Positions 1-10,728 of a stretch of 55,163 nucleotides of DNA are shown piece after piece (within the stretch, counting starts at the first letter, position 1; each line of letters starts with the position of its first letter). Source of the DNA: Perkinsus olseni (Eukaryota; Perkinsozoa; Perkinsida; Perkinsidae); assembly GCA_013115135.1 (NCBI GenBank), contig JABANP010000351.1:1-55163 (forward strand), in the 5' to 3' direction. The position numbers were made by a program, and so were the translations under genes. Under the pieces are notes generated by a model, which saw nothing but the letters and a program-made list of their open reading frames with translations, did not search any database and was not told the origin of the DNA.

Positions 1-757
1 CAACATCTGTAACGGAAGAGAGTATTGAATCTCTTCACCATGTCGTCAACAGAAAAGACTACTTCAAGGATGATCCGATTCATCACACAAGCTGGTGGGC
101 CGCAACATCTCGGAGCCACCTAGGGAGGCAGTACCACAGCAGTATCGAACCAGTATCGTAACCTAGCTGGAAGTGCGTCAAATATGACGAGACTCCGAGA
201 AGCCATGACTCGGAGTAGGCTTGCTGATACATCCTCAAGTCTATCATTGCCTTAAGAGTGTCTATCATCATGATAGTATAGGCGCCAAACATAGGGGGTA
301 GGGGTGGATGCCTCTAGTGTCAAGCCCGGGGGCGCGGCTACCCCTTCAGCCTGGGCTGTGTACATGTGTGCGAACGTCTGCGTGCAGGTGGGAATGCCTG
401 TTTTTCCGAGCATACGCCCCTAGGACACACAGCCAAGGCCGATTTGCGTTATAGGAACTCGAGGAATGCAGGGAAGTTTAGGCAGCGTTCAACCTTAGGC
501 GTTTTTTGAACTCTGTTCGCCGTTGATGCTGCAACAAGCGGTCACCAAAATGTTCGCCGGTGCGACGAAGCGCAACCGTGAGGGGGTGGCTTTTACCTGC
601 TGCCGTGGAGGATGTTCCAGACGCCATCGCTCCCGCTGGTATTGCAGAGGGCCAGGGGCAAGGTGCACAGAATGATGCCGAGGATGAGTTAGCTGAGGAA
701 CTCCGAGGGCGACGATTCTGCTCCCGATGAGTCCGACTCTTTTCTCATCACTCGCGG
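1..757. other. Left flank without a recognisable gene
   Basis: I see no convincing coding exon, RNA gene or repeat end here. A 69-codon minus-strand frame at 83-292 resembles no family I know. The stretch may be the 5' part of the degenerate hAT element that follows, because the open frame before the transposase is acidic, but no terminal inverted repeat was found. Confidence 0.4.
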
Positions 758-2588
758 GTGGTTGAAAGAGCTCCCAACCAGACTCCGCGGGCCGTATGGT
801 TCAAGAATTTCCCGTGGTTGTCCGACGTAGCCACTACCGAAGACGGAAAGTATCAGCTCGGCTGCAAGATCTGTATGTGGGCGAAGGCGAATAATCGTTT
901 CCTTGCATCCCATCGTGTCAAAGATGCCACGCTTGCGAGCGGTACTTTCAACGCTGCGGCCAAGAAGGTAGCTGGCAAGTTGTCCACCCATGAGAGTACA
1001 TCCCTGCACCAGCATGCCCAGAGACAGTGGAATAGAGCCGAGACGGGAGCGGCCCCTGTATCCCAATTAATTTCGTCTGCGGCGCTAAAGCAGTCCAAGA
1101 AGAACTCTAGCGCTCTTTTGAAGGTACTGCTCTGTCTGCAATTTCTGTTGGGCCAGGGTTTGGCCATCCGCGGGCATATTGATCGTGATGCCAACTTCTG
1201 GAGATTACTCGACTTCGCCGCCAAGGACTGCAGTGCTCTATCTGACTGGCTGGCCAGAACACCGAAGCGATCCGGTGGAGAAGGGCCCCGCTGGCTCTCA
1301 CATGGCATCGTTGAAGAGTACGTATGGTTACTGGGAGATGGCATCAGAGAAGAACTTCTCCGTCGGGTCCGAAGTGCTCGGTGGTATTCTATTTTGTGCG
1401 ACGAATGCACAGATGCGGCAGTGTCTCAACAAATCGCGGTTTGTTTGAGGTACTGCTGCCCCGAGACTCTGGATGTTCATGAGGTATTTGTCGCCCCTCA
1501 TCGAGACCAGGAGCAGCAAGGCAGCTGACCCTCAAGGAGCATCTTCTTCGATTCATCAACAGCGCCCAGCTTGATGTTCGCGGTCTTCGCGGGCAGGGGG
1601 TACGATGGATGCTCAACAATGAGTGGAAAGCATAGTGGTCTGTCCACCCTTACACGCTCCATCGAACCCCGCGCCCGCTTTGTCCATTGCGTTGGACATA
1701 GATTGAACTTAACCCTTCAAGACGGGATCGGGCGCATTCCTAACAGAGTGTCCCGAGCCGCCTTCGAAGATGTTCTCGCTGTCTGTGCATCTTTCTCGGC
1801 CTTTGTCCGGGATTCCCCTAAACGGATGGCTTCGCTCTCTGGGTTCGCTAACGCCGATGGCACGACAGCGAAACGACTGCGGCCGGTCTGCCCAACTCGC
1901 TGGGTGCTCCGGAGTAGCGCTCTGCTGGCTCTTATAGAAAACTACGAGAATATCCTCAACTGGCTCGAAGCAATGATGAACAATGCTGAAAAATTCTGCC
2001 GAAATGAGGGGAAGATCGAGTGGTTTCCTCGCCAAGTTCGAGGATTTTTACCTTTTTCTTTTGTCTCCGCGTATTGCACAATTTTTTCTGGAAGCGCATC
2101 CGGTTCATAAATTCATACAGGGACGAGCAGTGAGCATATCAGCAGCCCAACATGCGTGTCTGACGCTCAAGAGCTGCTGGGAACAGCAGCATTCGGTGGT
2201 GCGCGCTGGGAAGCAATACGCCGATATCGTGGCCGACGCCGAGAAGTTGCGACTCGAGGCGCCACACGCCCCTCGATCCTGCAGGATCGGTCGAAGGCAA
2301 CGGCCGCAGGCTGGGGCCGACGCCAGGGAGAAGTCTGCCAAACATTATCACATGATGCTCTATCTCGATCTATACCGCTGTGGCATAGAAGCATTGGAGC
2401 AACGGTTCGAGAACGATGACTTCAACCGGATCATGCGGCTAGAGAAGCTGCTGGTTTGCTCGGAGCCGGGCCGATGGAAAGAGGAGGCGTTACAGACCGT
2501 TGCAGAAGACTATGAGGGGGATCTCCGAGATCCGATCTCGACATATCGAGGTTGGATCGAGAATTGGCGCATGATAGGATCATGTTAA
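758..2588 (+). pseudogene. hAT-superfamily transposase, ZMYM1-like, frameshifted relic
   Basis: A cut-and-paste DNA transposase fragment. The first frame (758-1528) has a TTF/BED-like zinc finger (GCKIC near residues 33-39 and a later H-x5-H around STHESTSLHQH), followed by SILCDECTDAAVSQQIAVC, the typical hAT block around the first catalytic Asp. The second frame (1571-2110) carries GRGYDGCSTMSG and a P-x-A-x-FVHC-x-GHRLNL block, also hAT hallmarks. The third frame (1983-2588) continues the helical C-terminal part. The reading moves between frames, including a short stretch at about 1531-1590 in yet another frame, and an in-frame TGA lies at 1526-1528. No terminal inverted repeats or target duplication were found around it. 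It is therefore a dead copy; an autonomous relative elsewhere could mobilise the MITE at 26.0 kb. Confidence 0.85.
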
Positions 2589-2792
2589 GTTGCCTGTACA
2601 TAGAGTGGGATAACCGTCAACTGCGTGTTTTGCGCGTATATTTTTCGATCGAGACGAACTCGGTAACTACTAAGAGTTAGAGAATGAGGCGTACATCATT
2701 TTGCTCAGCATGAAAAGCTGGACATTTCTGATTTTTTAAATCAATTATTGCACAGGTCGCCCTACCGTGCGGCCGCATAGGACTCGCTCCAA
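2589..2792. other. Short intergenic stretch
   Basis: AT-richer sequence between the transposase relic and the left arm of the inverted duplication. Nothing recognisable. Confidence 0.4.
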
Positions 2793-2854
2793 AGTAGCTA
2801 GGTGGTTGTAGATGAATGCCCGATTATTTAGGTACAACTTGGTGGCGAAGAACC

Positions 2855-2876
2855 GTTACAGACTGTAACTTACAGT
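2855..2876. repeat. 22-base palindromic footprint, word gttacagt
   Basis: Perfect t1-t7 / reverse complement / t2-t8 structure. The matching place in the opposite arm (around 6871-6880) has a single ctgtaa and is 14 bases shorter. Confidence 0.85.
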
Positions 2877-3453
2877 TGGTTCGGCCGAAGCGATCAGTGT
2901 CGTCACGACACTGATCGCTTCGGCACTGTCGTGTTGTGGAGAAGTCTATGTTGCATCGTTTCTTACACAGCAGTGCCGTGACAGCACTGGCAGTATTGCA
3001 CTGCTATGCCTTCTAATGACACTAAAGTTGAATGATTTCATCACAACCTTGTTACTACGAGTGTGCGAAGAAGCTGCGTGGTGACGGCAGTCTCTAGTGG
3101 CAGATGCTTCTTGACTCGAAAATCTTACGTTGCGAGTAGACGTCGCTCGGATACTCGATGGTTCTGTCCATGGAGCCGCAGATTTCAAAATGGTTTTCTG
3201 GATGTGACACAGGGGCTGTGGCGAAATGGAGGAAAACGATATTCTCGCTTGGGGTTTCGCAATCGGGAGTTTCCTAGAGGCTTCGAAGTGAAGCAATGCT
3301 GGGCGTCCCTCGTTCGGCTGTGGTGTCATTCTTCTAATTCGACGTCATTGTTGTCCGCATCGCAGCTTAGCTGGAGCGTAGCTTCTTGCCAGAGCAAGAG
3401 AAGCTGAGTGATATAAGTTGTATCACTAAGTTATATCATAGAAGTTCTATGAC

Positions 3454-3475
3454 AGCCCAGACTGGGCTGCCCAGT
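3454..3475. repeat. 22-base palindromic footprint, word agcccagt
   Basis: Perfect structure: gcccag, reverse complement, gcccag, with both single-base centres complementary to the flanking bases. Other nested imperfect hairpins surround it (3420-3520). Confidence 0.75.
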
Positions 3476-3662
3476 TATGATGGTTCTAAGATAGAATCAT
3501 CAGAACTGGGCTGAGAGGGCCCTTGGAGATGGGTTTAACCCTACCTTTCAGAAGGCTATATCGGAATCGGTCACATGTCTACGTAAGGGAACCCACCCCA
3601 CTCCGCCACGAAATTGGGTCCGAAAAAATCCCTTTCGCCCAGTATTAACAACGCGAGATTAC

Positions 3663-3878
3663 TTGGCAAGAGAGTTATCCGAAGCTGTCCGAGTTAACCC
3701 ATCAAAGCTCGCAGCAGAGTCTGCTGCGCGGACTAGAAGGCTCCGAGATAAGGTGCTCAGTTTGGTCCGCCATCAGCAAGCTCCTGAGGTCCAGCATCGA
3801 ATGGTCAAGAAGTATCGAATCGGATGGAAAAAATTCCATGGTATATTATACCATGAAATTATGGTATACCAGGTATAA
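3663..3878 (+). CDS. Small basic ORF, uncertain
   Basis: A 71-codon frame rich in Arg, Lys and Ala (for example SAARTRRLRDKVLSLVRH). The inverted copy at about 5910-6080 keeps the same words on the minus strand but has one extra base near 6000, which breaks the frame. The last codons here lie inside a palindromic insertion absent from the other arm. Coding status is doubtful. Confidence 0.2.
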   Translation: MARELSEAVRVNPSKLAAESAARTRRLRDKVLSLVRHQQAPEVQHRMVKKYRIGWKKFHGILYHEIMVYQV

Positions 3879-4040
3879 TAACGAAAGGCGAATGAGAGAT
3901 GAAGTTTGCGGACATCTGAGTCGGGAATCATCATCCTAGCCGACTCCCGAGACGTCCTCGTGCTTCCTAGCGGCTGAGGTAGCCGGGCTAGCGAGGTAAG
4001 CCACTGGAATCGTCGGGTATAGTTATAGGGGGGTACTTAC

Positions 4041-4434
4041 AGATCCTGTAGCAATTAAAACCGAGCAGCATAGTGAACATGTCATTCAATGGATCGTAGC
4101 GGATTCTCTCCCAGTCCTCGAGTTCGTCGAACCAGAATTTGTTTGCGAAGGCGATGAAGTTCTCACTAGATGTATTCAGTTTCATCGTGTGTCTAAGACC
4201 ATCATAAGCATATGGGATCTCGCCCGTGTGGTAGATGGCAGGGTTCTCGTCTGTGGTATACACAACGTCGATGTTGACTGTACCCCCAATGGCCCTTACA
4301 TAAGGAGTGAACGTCCATGTTGTCGCGAGAATGGGAAACCAATCATCGTCCAGGCTCAAATACAGCGTGCTCGGGGGAAAGGGGGCCACCCCAGACGTGA
4401 CGGCGACTGTCAGCAGGGTCAGGAGGCGAGACAT
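4041..4434 (-). CDS. Secreted protein of unknown family, first exon (left-arm copy)
   Basis: The start is the ATG at 4434, which opens directly into a signal peptide (MSRLLTLLTVAVTSG). Upstream in-frame codons are hydrophilic and were not used. The mature part is aromatic and acidic and includes GGTVNIDVVYTT and AIYHTGEIPYAYDG. A consensus splice donor GTAAGT begins at 4040, after the codon for Ile in a C-Y-R-I context; unspliced, the frame would run to 3988. A downstream exon was not identified. The inverted paralogue at 5327-5726 aligns along the whole exon, which supports its being coding. I do not recognise the fold. Confidence 0.6.
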
Positions 4435-4447
4435 ACGAAGGGGTACA

Positions 4448-4780
4448 CTACAGAGCTCGGCATATAAAACCATAAACGTGAGCTATAAACTCTCTCATTC
4501 CTGCGGGAGCGAAATTCTGTACCATAGCGCCACCACGGAACTGCGCGTTGACGTAAACCCGAGGTTGACGACAATCGATGCGGCTTATCCCTATCCCTGG
4601 AAACCCTGGCTTAGATTTCCATTGCGCTAAGTCTGCGGCGCAGACGGCGCCATTGATCCCGTATGCGTTGTCTCCGGGTTGTATGTGTGCTCCATTCGTG
4701 AAAGCTTTCATATGATATGAAAGTAGATATGAATCATATCTACTTTTAGATCCGAGAAGGGGAGTACGTCCAGGCTTCAA
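4448..4780 (-). CDS. ORF upstream of the left-arm gene, conserved between arms
   Basis: A 110-codon frame containing PGDNAYGINGAVCAADLAQW and GIGISRIDC. The same frame is kept in the right arm (4831-5313) with amino-acid changes but no breaks over about 63 residues. It could be an exon of the adjoining gene or a transcribed leader. Function unknown. Confidence 0.3.
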   Translation of the reverse strand: MKPGRTPLLGSKSRYDSYLLSYHMKAFTNGAHIQPGDNAYGINGAVCAADLAQWKSKPGFPGIGISRIDCRQPRVYVNAQFRGGAMVQNFAPAGMREFIAHVYGFICRAL

Positions 4781-4830
4781 GGGGCCGGCTTATATCTCAG
4801 CGCTGGGGATGCTGAACTCGCCGGGCCTGC

Positions 4831-5313
4831 TTGATTACGAAAACTTTTACGGATGGAGCACACGGACAACCCGGAGACAACTTACACGGAATCAATCGCA
4901 CCGTCTGTGCCGCAGACTTTGCGCAATGGAAATCTGAGACAGGGTTTCTAGGGATAGGGATAAGCCGCATAGATTGTCGTAAACCCTGGGTTCACGTCAA
5001 CGGGCAGTTGCGTAGTGGTGCCATGGTACAGGATGTCGCTATAGCTCAACGTGGGCCCAGTAAAGTATCAAGTGATACCAAGTGGACGAAATTCAGTGTT
5101 AAGCAAAAGCTGGGACAGCGTTCCCCGTATGTGGAGCGGGCGAACGAAAATGTGCCAGCTTTCGCTTTAGGCCACGCTCGCACTGCAACCCATGACGGGT
5201 TACCCATCGATGGAAGCCCCACCTCGCATTCCTGTCAGGAATCCGCTTCCTTCAGAATACCCCCAGGGGAGTTTATAGCTTACGTTAATGGTTTTATCTG
5301 CCGGGCTCTGTAG
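4831..5313 (+). CDS. ORF upstream of the right-arm gene, with insertion
   Basis: Counterpart of the minus-strand ORF at 4448-4780. After residue ~68 it enters the roughly 200-base segment unique to this arm and stays open, then rejoins the homologous end (YVNGFICRAL). The open frame across the insertion may be chance. Confidence 0.25.
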   Translation: MITKTFTDGAHGQPGDNLHGINRTVCAADFAQWKSETGFLGIGISRIDCRKPWVHVNGQLRSGAMVQDVAIAQRGPSKVSSDTKWTKFSVKQKLGQRSPYVERANENVPAFALGHARTATHDGLPIDGSPTSHSCQESASFRIPPGEFIAYVNGFICRAL

Positions 5314-6945
5314 TGTACCCCTTCGTATGTCTCGCCTCTTGACCCTGCTGACAGTCGCCTTCACGTCTGGAGCGGCCCCCTTTCCCCCGAGCAAGGGTGT
5401 ATTTCAGCCTGGACGATCATCGGTTTCCCATTCTCACGACAAAATGGACGTTCACTCCTTATGTAAGGGCCATTGGGGGTACAGTCAACATCGACGTTGT
5501 GTATACCACACCAACAATACCAGACGAGAACTCTGCCATCTACCACACGGGCGAGATCCCATATGCTTACGACGGTGATAGAGACACGATGAAACTGGAT
5601 ACATCTAGTGGGAACTTCATCGCCTTCGGAAACAAATTCGGATTCAATAGAGAACCCGAGGACTGGGAGAAAATCCGCTACGATCCAGTTTGATGACAGG
5701 CTCACTATGCTGTTCGGTTTATAATTGCTACAATATCTATAAGTACTGGGGGCCCCAGTCTGGGGCTAGTACTCGCTAGCCCGGCTACCTCAGCCGCTGG
5801 GAAGCACGAGGACGTCTCGGGAGTCCGCTCGCATGATGATTCCCGATTCAGATGTCCGCAAACTTCATCTCTCATACGCCTTTCGTTATCATCCCATATA
5901 ATTTTTCCATCCGATTCGATACTTCTTGACCATTCGATGCTGGACCTCAGGAGCTTGCTGATGGCGGACCAAACTGAGCACCTTATCTCGGAGCCTTCTT
6001 AGTCCGCGCAGCCGACTCTGCTGCGAGCTTTGATGGGTTAACTCGGACAGCTTCGGATAACTCTCTTGTCAAGTAATCTCGCGTTGTTAATACTGGGCGA
6101 AAGGGATTTTTTCGGACACAATTTCGTGGCGGAGTGGGGTGGGTTCCCTTACGTGGAGATGCGGTCCATTCCGGCCCTTGCTTCTGGGTATAGCGGCCTC
6201 ACTCGGCGAATAGACCTCTGAAAGGTAGTGTCCATCTTCAAAGAATCCATCTCCAACAAAGAGTCCTCTCCGCGCAGTTATGATGGTTAGATTGCCGATC
6301 CTATCTTGCTCTGACAAGAAGCTACGCCGAGATGCAGATAATGAGAAGGCAGCAGGTGAAAGATTAAACTCCAGACGGTGAACTCGGGTGGGCGAGGTGG
6401 CATGTGTGGCAACAATGGCGCCAAATTAGAAGAATGCCAATAACCCAGTCCTGTTAATCGGGACGGCCAACACCGCTTCGGCGGAGAAGCGAAGCGGCTT
6501 CGCTTGGAAGCCTCCAGGAAACTCACGATTGCGACCCCTCCATCAAGTACATCGTTTTTCCTCCATTTCGTCATCGCTCCTCACATATCCTGAGTGAGGT
6601 AAGTTTCGCCTAGCCGGCACATCCATAGTACCATTTCGAAATCTGCAGCTTCAAGCACAGAGCCATCGCGTTTCCGAGCGACGACTACTTGAAACTCAAG
6701 AAGCATCTGCAACTAGAGACTGTCGTCATCAAGCTTCTTCGCACACTCGTAGTAACAATGGTTGTGAAATCATTCAACTTTAGTATCCTTCGAGGGCATA
6801 GCAGTGCTGTGTAAGAAACGATGCAGCATAGACTTCTCCACAACACGGCACTGGTCGCTTCGGCCGAACCAACTGTAACGATTCTTCGCCACCAAGTTGT
6901 ACCTACACAGTCGGAGATGCATCTACAACCACCCTGCTACTGTGA
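4839..6945 (-). repeat. Right arm of the ~2 kb inverted duplication
   Basis: Inverted counterpart of 2793-4711, separated from it by about 130 bases. It contains an extra roughly 200-base segment at 5043-5250 absent from the left arm. Its gene copy is damaged, so the palindrome is asymmetric in decay. Confidence 0.85.
5327..5726 (+). pseudogene. Damaged copy of the secreted-protein gene (right-arm copy)
   Basis: Starts with the same signal peptide words (MSRLLTLLTVAFTSG) but shifts frame near 5390, where one base is gained. It resumes in another frame at 5397-5693 (TFTPYVRAIGGTVNIDVVYT, GEIPYAYDGDRDTMKLD) and stops at a TGA where the left-arm copy reads on. The donor corresponding to GTAAGT has become ATAAGT. 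It also has a 12-base in-frame insertion near 5510. Confidence 0.7.
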
Positions 6946-7249
6946 ATCAAGAGTGGGGGCCACAGGAGAGTCCACTACCGCCGCCGGCTTAGCTAGACTT
7001 GACACCGCTGTGCTAGCATCATAACAATGAGCTGTGCGTTGGCGCTATTCAGCGAGCTGCACGAACGCTGAGTGAATCGAGTAAATCCCGAAAGTAAAAT
7101 TCACTGAAGTGAAATTAATGTAGATGAATTCATCACATCCTGTAAATTCGATAGATCAGTGCTGAGGCCCAGGATTGAACCCGGGACCTATAGCATCGGG
7201 TCAGAAAAGCCTCAGAGTCGATCTACGGGACAACCGCAGTGAATCGCAC

Positions 7250-7786
7250 TTACACAAACTCCCTGATAGCCTCGGGAACGTAAATGAGATAGTAACCCCA
7301 GCACCACGGAGCACAGAGTTCGCGGAGGCCCATCAGCCATGCGGTGGAGCCGCGATAGAGCTGACCATTTTTGAGGTAACCCCAGCTCTTGTTGATGTCC
7401 TCCTCGTCAACGTCGTATCTGACACAGGGTATCTTAAGGTCAACCGAGTAAGATACGGAACAGGTTAAGACTACTACTTTTCCAGAACTTTCAACGTGTC
7501 TGGATGGTTCGTCCACATGTACTTCACATCAGCGTCAGGCCGTACATGATCATTAACCTAACCAAAGACAACACGAGGATCGAAACGGAGCCAGTTCCAC
7601 GACTTGGTTGTAACGTCCATTGGAGCGAGGATGTAGCTGAGAATCTGGGCTTGGACTGTCGCCCGTCCAATAAAGTAATTCTGGAGCTCAGAATCGAAAC
7701 TATTCTTCACACGTGAAATCCCTTTTCCCCAATCGATGCTGACGGCCTCGTGCTCAATAGATCCCTCCAGAGTTTCAAGGACGCTC
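7250..7786 (-). CDS. Unrecognised gene, at least two exons
   Basis: An upstream exon (about 7786 down to 7567) reads FDPGSVLETLEGSIEHEAVS, then DWGKGISRVKNSFDSELQNY and FIGRATVQAQILSYILAPMD, ending near FDPRVVF. After a short putative intron (GTTAGG to AAG, about 41 bases) the second exon (about 7526 to 7250) contains LKIPCVRYDVDEEDINKSWG and ends CWGYYLIYVPEAIREFV-stop. Amino-acid composition and frame length on this strand look coding. Upstream of 7790 an in-frame TGA and a hairpin (around 7780-7830) obscure the start. No family recognised. Confidence 0.45.
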
Positions 7787-8547
7787 CCAGGATCGAATTT
7801 CAGGCGTCAAAATCATTCCTGGGAGCGCTCCTGGCATTGACGAGAGGTAGTCTATTGAACACCGCCTGAGTTTCAGCATAGGTTGCTTGAACGACCACTG
7901 TCGCTTACAAATCTGAGTGCGGTGTTGCATAGATTGCAAACTCCGTCGAAAATGAAGGTAGGGCCCTGGACGGCCAGTGTTAACCGCTCTTCCTCAGGTA
8001 GTTTACGGAGATCTTTCGATGCCATTGTCGATAAAAACACCTAGGGGAGGGAGATCGCGACCACGACGGAATTTCGTGGCGCGTGACGGAATCTTCTCAA
8101 CCCGTCCTCGTATTTGTTGTTGATGTCCCTCGAGGGCTAAGGATCGTCCCTAGCCTAGCCCCCATCCGGGCATCTCTGTCATCGTCATGCTTTACTCTGA
8201 GTCACAGCAAAAGGCGACTGACGTCAGCAATGACGGAATTTCGTGGCGCGTGACGGAAATGCGAACTGCGCATGCGTATTACTTCGACTTATTTTTGATT
8301 TGTCTAGCTCGAGTGCAATTTTTTCGGAGAAAGGGTTCAACGGATCTCCAACGAACTTCGGGTTCGCTCCAAGGACCAACTTCAAGGCTGTTCTGGGTGC
8401 GCTTTCGAATCTCAGGAGAGTTCTATTGAACACGCAGTGAAGCTTGTGATGATCGGCCTGAGAAGAACGAGTGAAATTGAAGTTTCAGAATCTATTGGGC
8501 CCGCGAGATTTATCTTTACGAAGTCCCCTACAGTTTTTTCCACTATA
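7787..8547. other. Intergenic stretch with two AATTTCGTGGCG motifs
   Basis: No gene found. It contains two copies of the dispersed motif (8070-8081 and 8237-8248), both within the longer context 'tgacggaatttcgtggcgcg' or close to it. Small frames on both strands between 8187 and 8847 are shadows of each other. Confidence 0.4.
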
Positions 8548-9721
8548 ATGCTCCCCCCCTTCCTCATCCTCTGCATTCTCCTTCCCTTCACCTTCGCCAA
8601 GGACTTCACCGCCACCAAGGCTCCTTTCGCTGAAGTAGATCTCGCCCGACGCCCTTCGGAGCACTACAAGTCCGCCGTTCGAGTGTCACTGCAAGCCTGG
8701 CCTTTCGACCAGAGTTTCCGTCCCCTCTTCGCCCAGTGGAACAAGACGACTTTCGACGGTCTGTCCGACAACGACTACGATGTTTTTATGGACTCTCTAG
8801 AAAAGTATTTCCCCGTGCAAGCCCTGGAGCTGCGAGGGCATCTCTGAGGAGTTTGCCGCTCACGGTTACTACGTCAGCTACCCCTTACCTGTGCGCCTGG
8901 GCCTACAGCCACGAGATCGGCCACTTCAGCGAGGACCCGAAGGTTCATCATGATTGCAGCGCTCTATTGGTTTCTGATAAGAACGGCCATGTCGTCCACG
9001 GCCGAAATATGGACCAGGGCGCCCCCGATTTTGCAAGGCGAGTTACTTTGCAATTAAGATACAAAAGAATATCGCTCCCTGGCGTTGCTGACGTCGAGGC
9101 CCTGGACTTCTACTGGTTCGCTGGTGGTATGGTGACGGCTGTTACTGCCGATGGTTTGTCCATGCAAGAGAACTGGCGGTCCGTTAATCGGCCGAAACAA
9201 GAGATTTTGAACCGGATTCGAGAAGGAGCTGTTCCTCACAAGTTCATGTTCCGAGGAGATGATGTTTAGAAATGGCGTAAGAGACTACGACGGCGCCGTT
9301 GAGTTTTTGAAAAAAGTGCCTTTCGGGGCGGCTGTTTATGTTGCTGTCGCTGGCGATGGCAAGTATCAAGGGTCGATCCTGACTCGAAACGAAACTGGGC
9401 CTTGTTGTACCGGTAGAGCACTTGAAGGACAACTGGTATGCCGTTGAGACTAATCATGATAACTGGTTACCCGACCCTCCGACGGACCCGAGGCGAACCA
9501 GGGCTGAGGAGTGCATTGCCAGACACGGTCAAAAGGACGGTGACGTGGCTACGTTCGGAGTGGTTGTTGATTGTATTTCAGAAAGGCCTGTGTTGAATGA
9601 TGGGACGATCTACACTGCGGTGATGTCGCCAAGGAGCGGCGAGCTTTGGGGCAGAGTCCGGTATGATGCTGCAGAGGCTGTGGATCCTGAGGCGTCTTCC
9701 GTGAAAGATGTTCTGCTATAG
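8548..9721 (+). pseudogene. N-acylethanolamine acid amidase (NAAA)/acid ceramidase-like, multiply frameshifted
   Basis: Family role: lysosomal or secreted Ntn-hydrolase cleaving fatty-acid ethanolamides. The start ATG at 8548 opens a clear signal peptide (MLPPFLILCILLPFTFA). Next comes the NAAA-type N-terminal block (VRVSLQAWPFDQSFRPLFAQ). The catalytic region DCSALLVSDKNGHVVHGRNM has the nucleophile Cys that becomes the beta-subunit N-terminus, and the downstream VETNHDNW matches the family's TN-x-D motif. The product ends EASSVKDVLL-stop at 9721. Four changes of frame are needed, near 8838, 8885, 9255 and 9405, and every one goes in the same direction (one extra base). No splice sites explain them. 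It is either a pseudogene, an error-rich assembly or, less likely, recoded. Confidence 0.8.
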
Positions 9722-10728
9722 ATTTTTTTGTGTTTTTAACGATTGATGGTTTCATAATTCTTGTAGTGTTGAATTGATGTGTGTGGGGAGGAGTTCACTT
9801 TAGTTGTATTCGAAGTCGCTCAGCGTCGCCGTCTGAGAATTCAAGTGCGAAAAGAGCATAGGATTTAGCAGAAAGCCTCAGTAGGTACTAACGAGGGTTA
9901 GTTCGGGGACTGAATACCCTCTCGTCTCTAATAGCGGAACTACTGGCCAGGCGTGCCCTGTTGAATCGGTGAGACTTGACGTGTTGGTGACCGGGTTGAA
10001 GGGAAAACATTTTTCCGCGAATTTCACTGCATCTGGTTTCTCGCCCTCTAAATGTCACTGAACTGAGTGAGCAACTTAGCCCAATACGGCGATGCTCTTC
10101 AAGTTTTGTCTTCGTCATTTCTCACTGTTAAGGGTTCGTCTTTAAACTCGCTCGCCTGAGGGTGAAACCGTCGCAGCATTCATCGCTGAGCTACGAACAG
10201 CTTCTGATTCTTCTAGGGGTGTCCGCCGGGCTCGTGGTCTCACTTCTTGTAGACGACAGTCATTTAGTTTTGTTGTTGTCAATGCCGATCCACCCTGATT
10301 CGATCAGCATGCAGCCTTCGACTCTCAAAGTGGTTGCTTCTGACTGCGTGGACGACACTCCCGTGAGCTCCTCGGACAGCTGCGGCTTCGCCTCGCCCAG
10401 CGTCGGGCTGTCACCGTCGTGCGGGGAGGATGAAGTTTGCAGCAGTACTGATGAGGATTTTCAAAGTAATAGGGAGAGGGACCCGCTGTGAGGGATTCTG
10501 TTGACGATTGTCGCCCTCGAAAGCTGTGATCACAAGCAAAAGGGGGACGTTCCGGACCGAGAAGAGTTTCGTCGAATATTATGTAATCTGTCCCCGTTTA
10601 CTTCTGTTCGAGCTCGTCTCTCTGGTTTATCGGGCGTCGATGAGTTCTTTCTCGTCTTTTTTACCTTTGTAACTTGAAATTGATTCATCTTCGGGTTCCG
10701 ATGATATCATTTTTGGTATGTTTACAAG
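9722..10728. other. Intergenic stretch; possible leader exon of the phosphatase
   Basis: A 109-codon frame at 10162-10491 (GTG at its head) has one hydrophobic segment (QLLILLGVSAGLVVSLLV) followed by a Ser/Asp-rich tail. It could be an N-terminal exon of the next gene, but I found no phase-compatible splice to 10729. Otherwise nothing recognisable. Confidence 0.3.

Larger units (their letters stand above)
2793..4711 (+). repeat. Left arm of a ~2 kb inverted duplication
   Basis: Reverse-complement alignment by eye matches 4839-6945 over most of its length. The outer ends share the run around 'tggttgtagatg' (2803-2814 here; 'catctacaacca' at about 6919-6930 in the other arm). The inner ends share 'aaagctttcacg/aaacttttacgg'. 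The arms have diverged by substitutions and by several insertions that are themselves palindromic (for example 2855-2876, and about 28 bases at 2960-3000). This arm carries the better preserved copy of the secreted-protein gene on the minus strand. Confidence 0.85.

Noticed and set aside
7163..7240. tRNA-like fold on the minus strand (CTGAGGC/GCCTCAG ends, GGTTCAATCC)
   Set aside because: The D-arm is missing and the A box is absent; pairing of the ends may be chance.
8548..9721. Programmed mitochondrial-type frameshifting in the NAAA-like gene
   Set aside because: The gene is nuclear-type with a signal peptide, shift sites share no sequence, and decay or sequencing error is simpler; kept only as a question in the findings.
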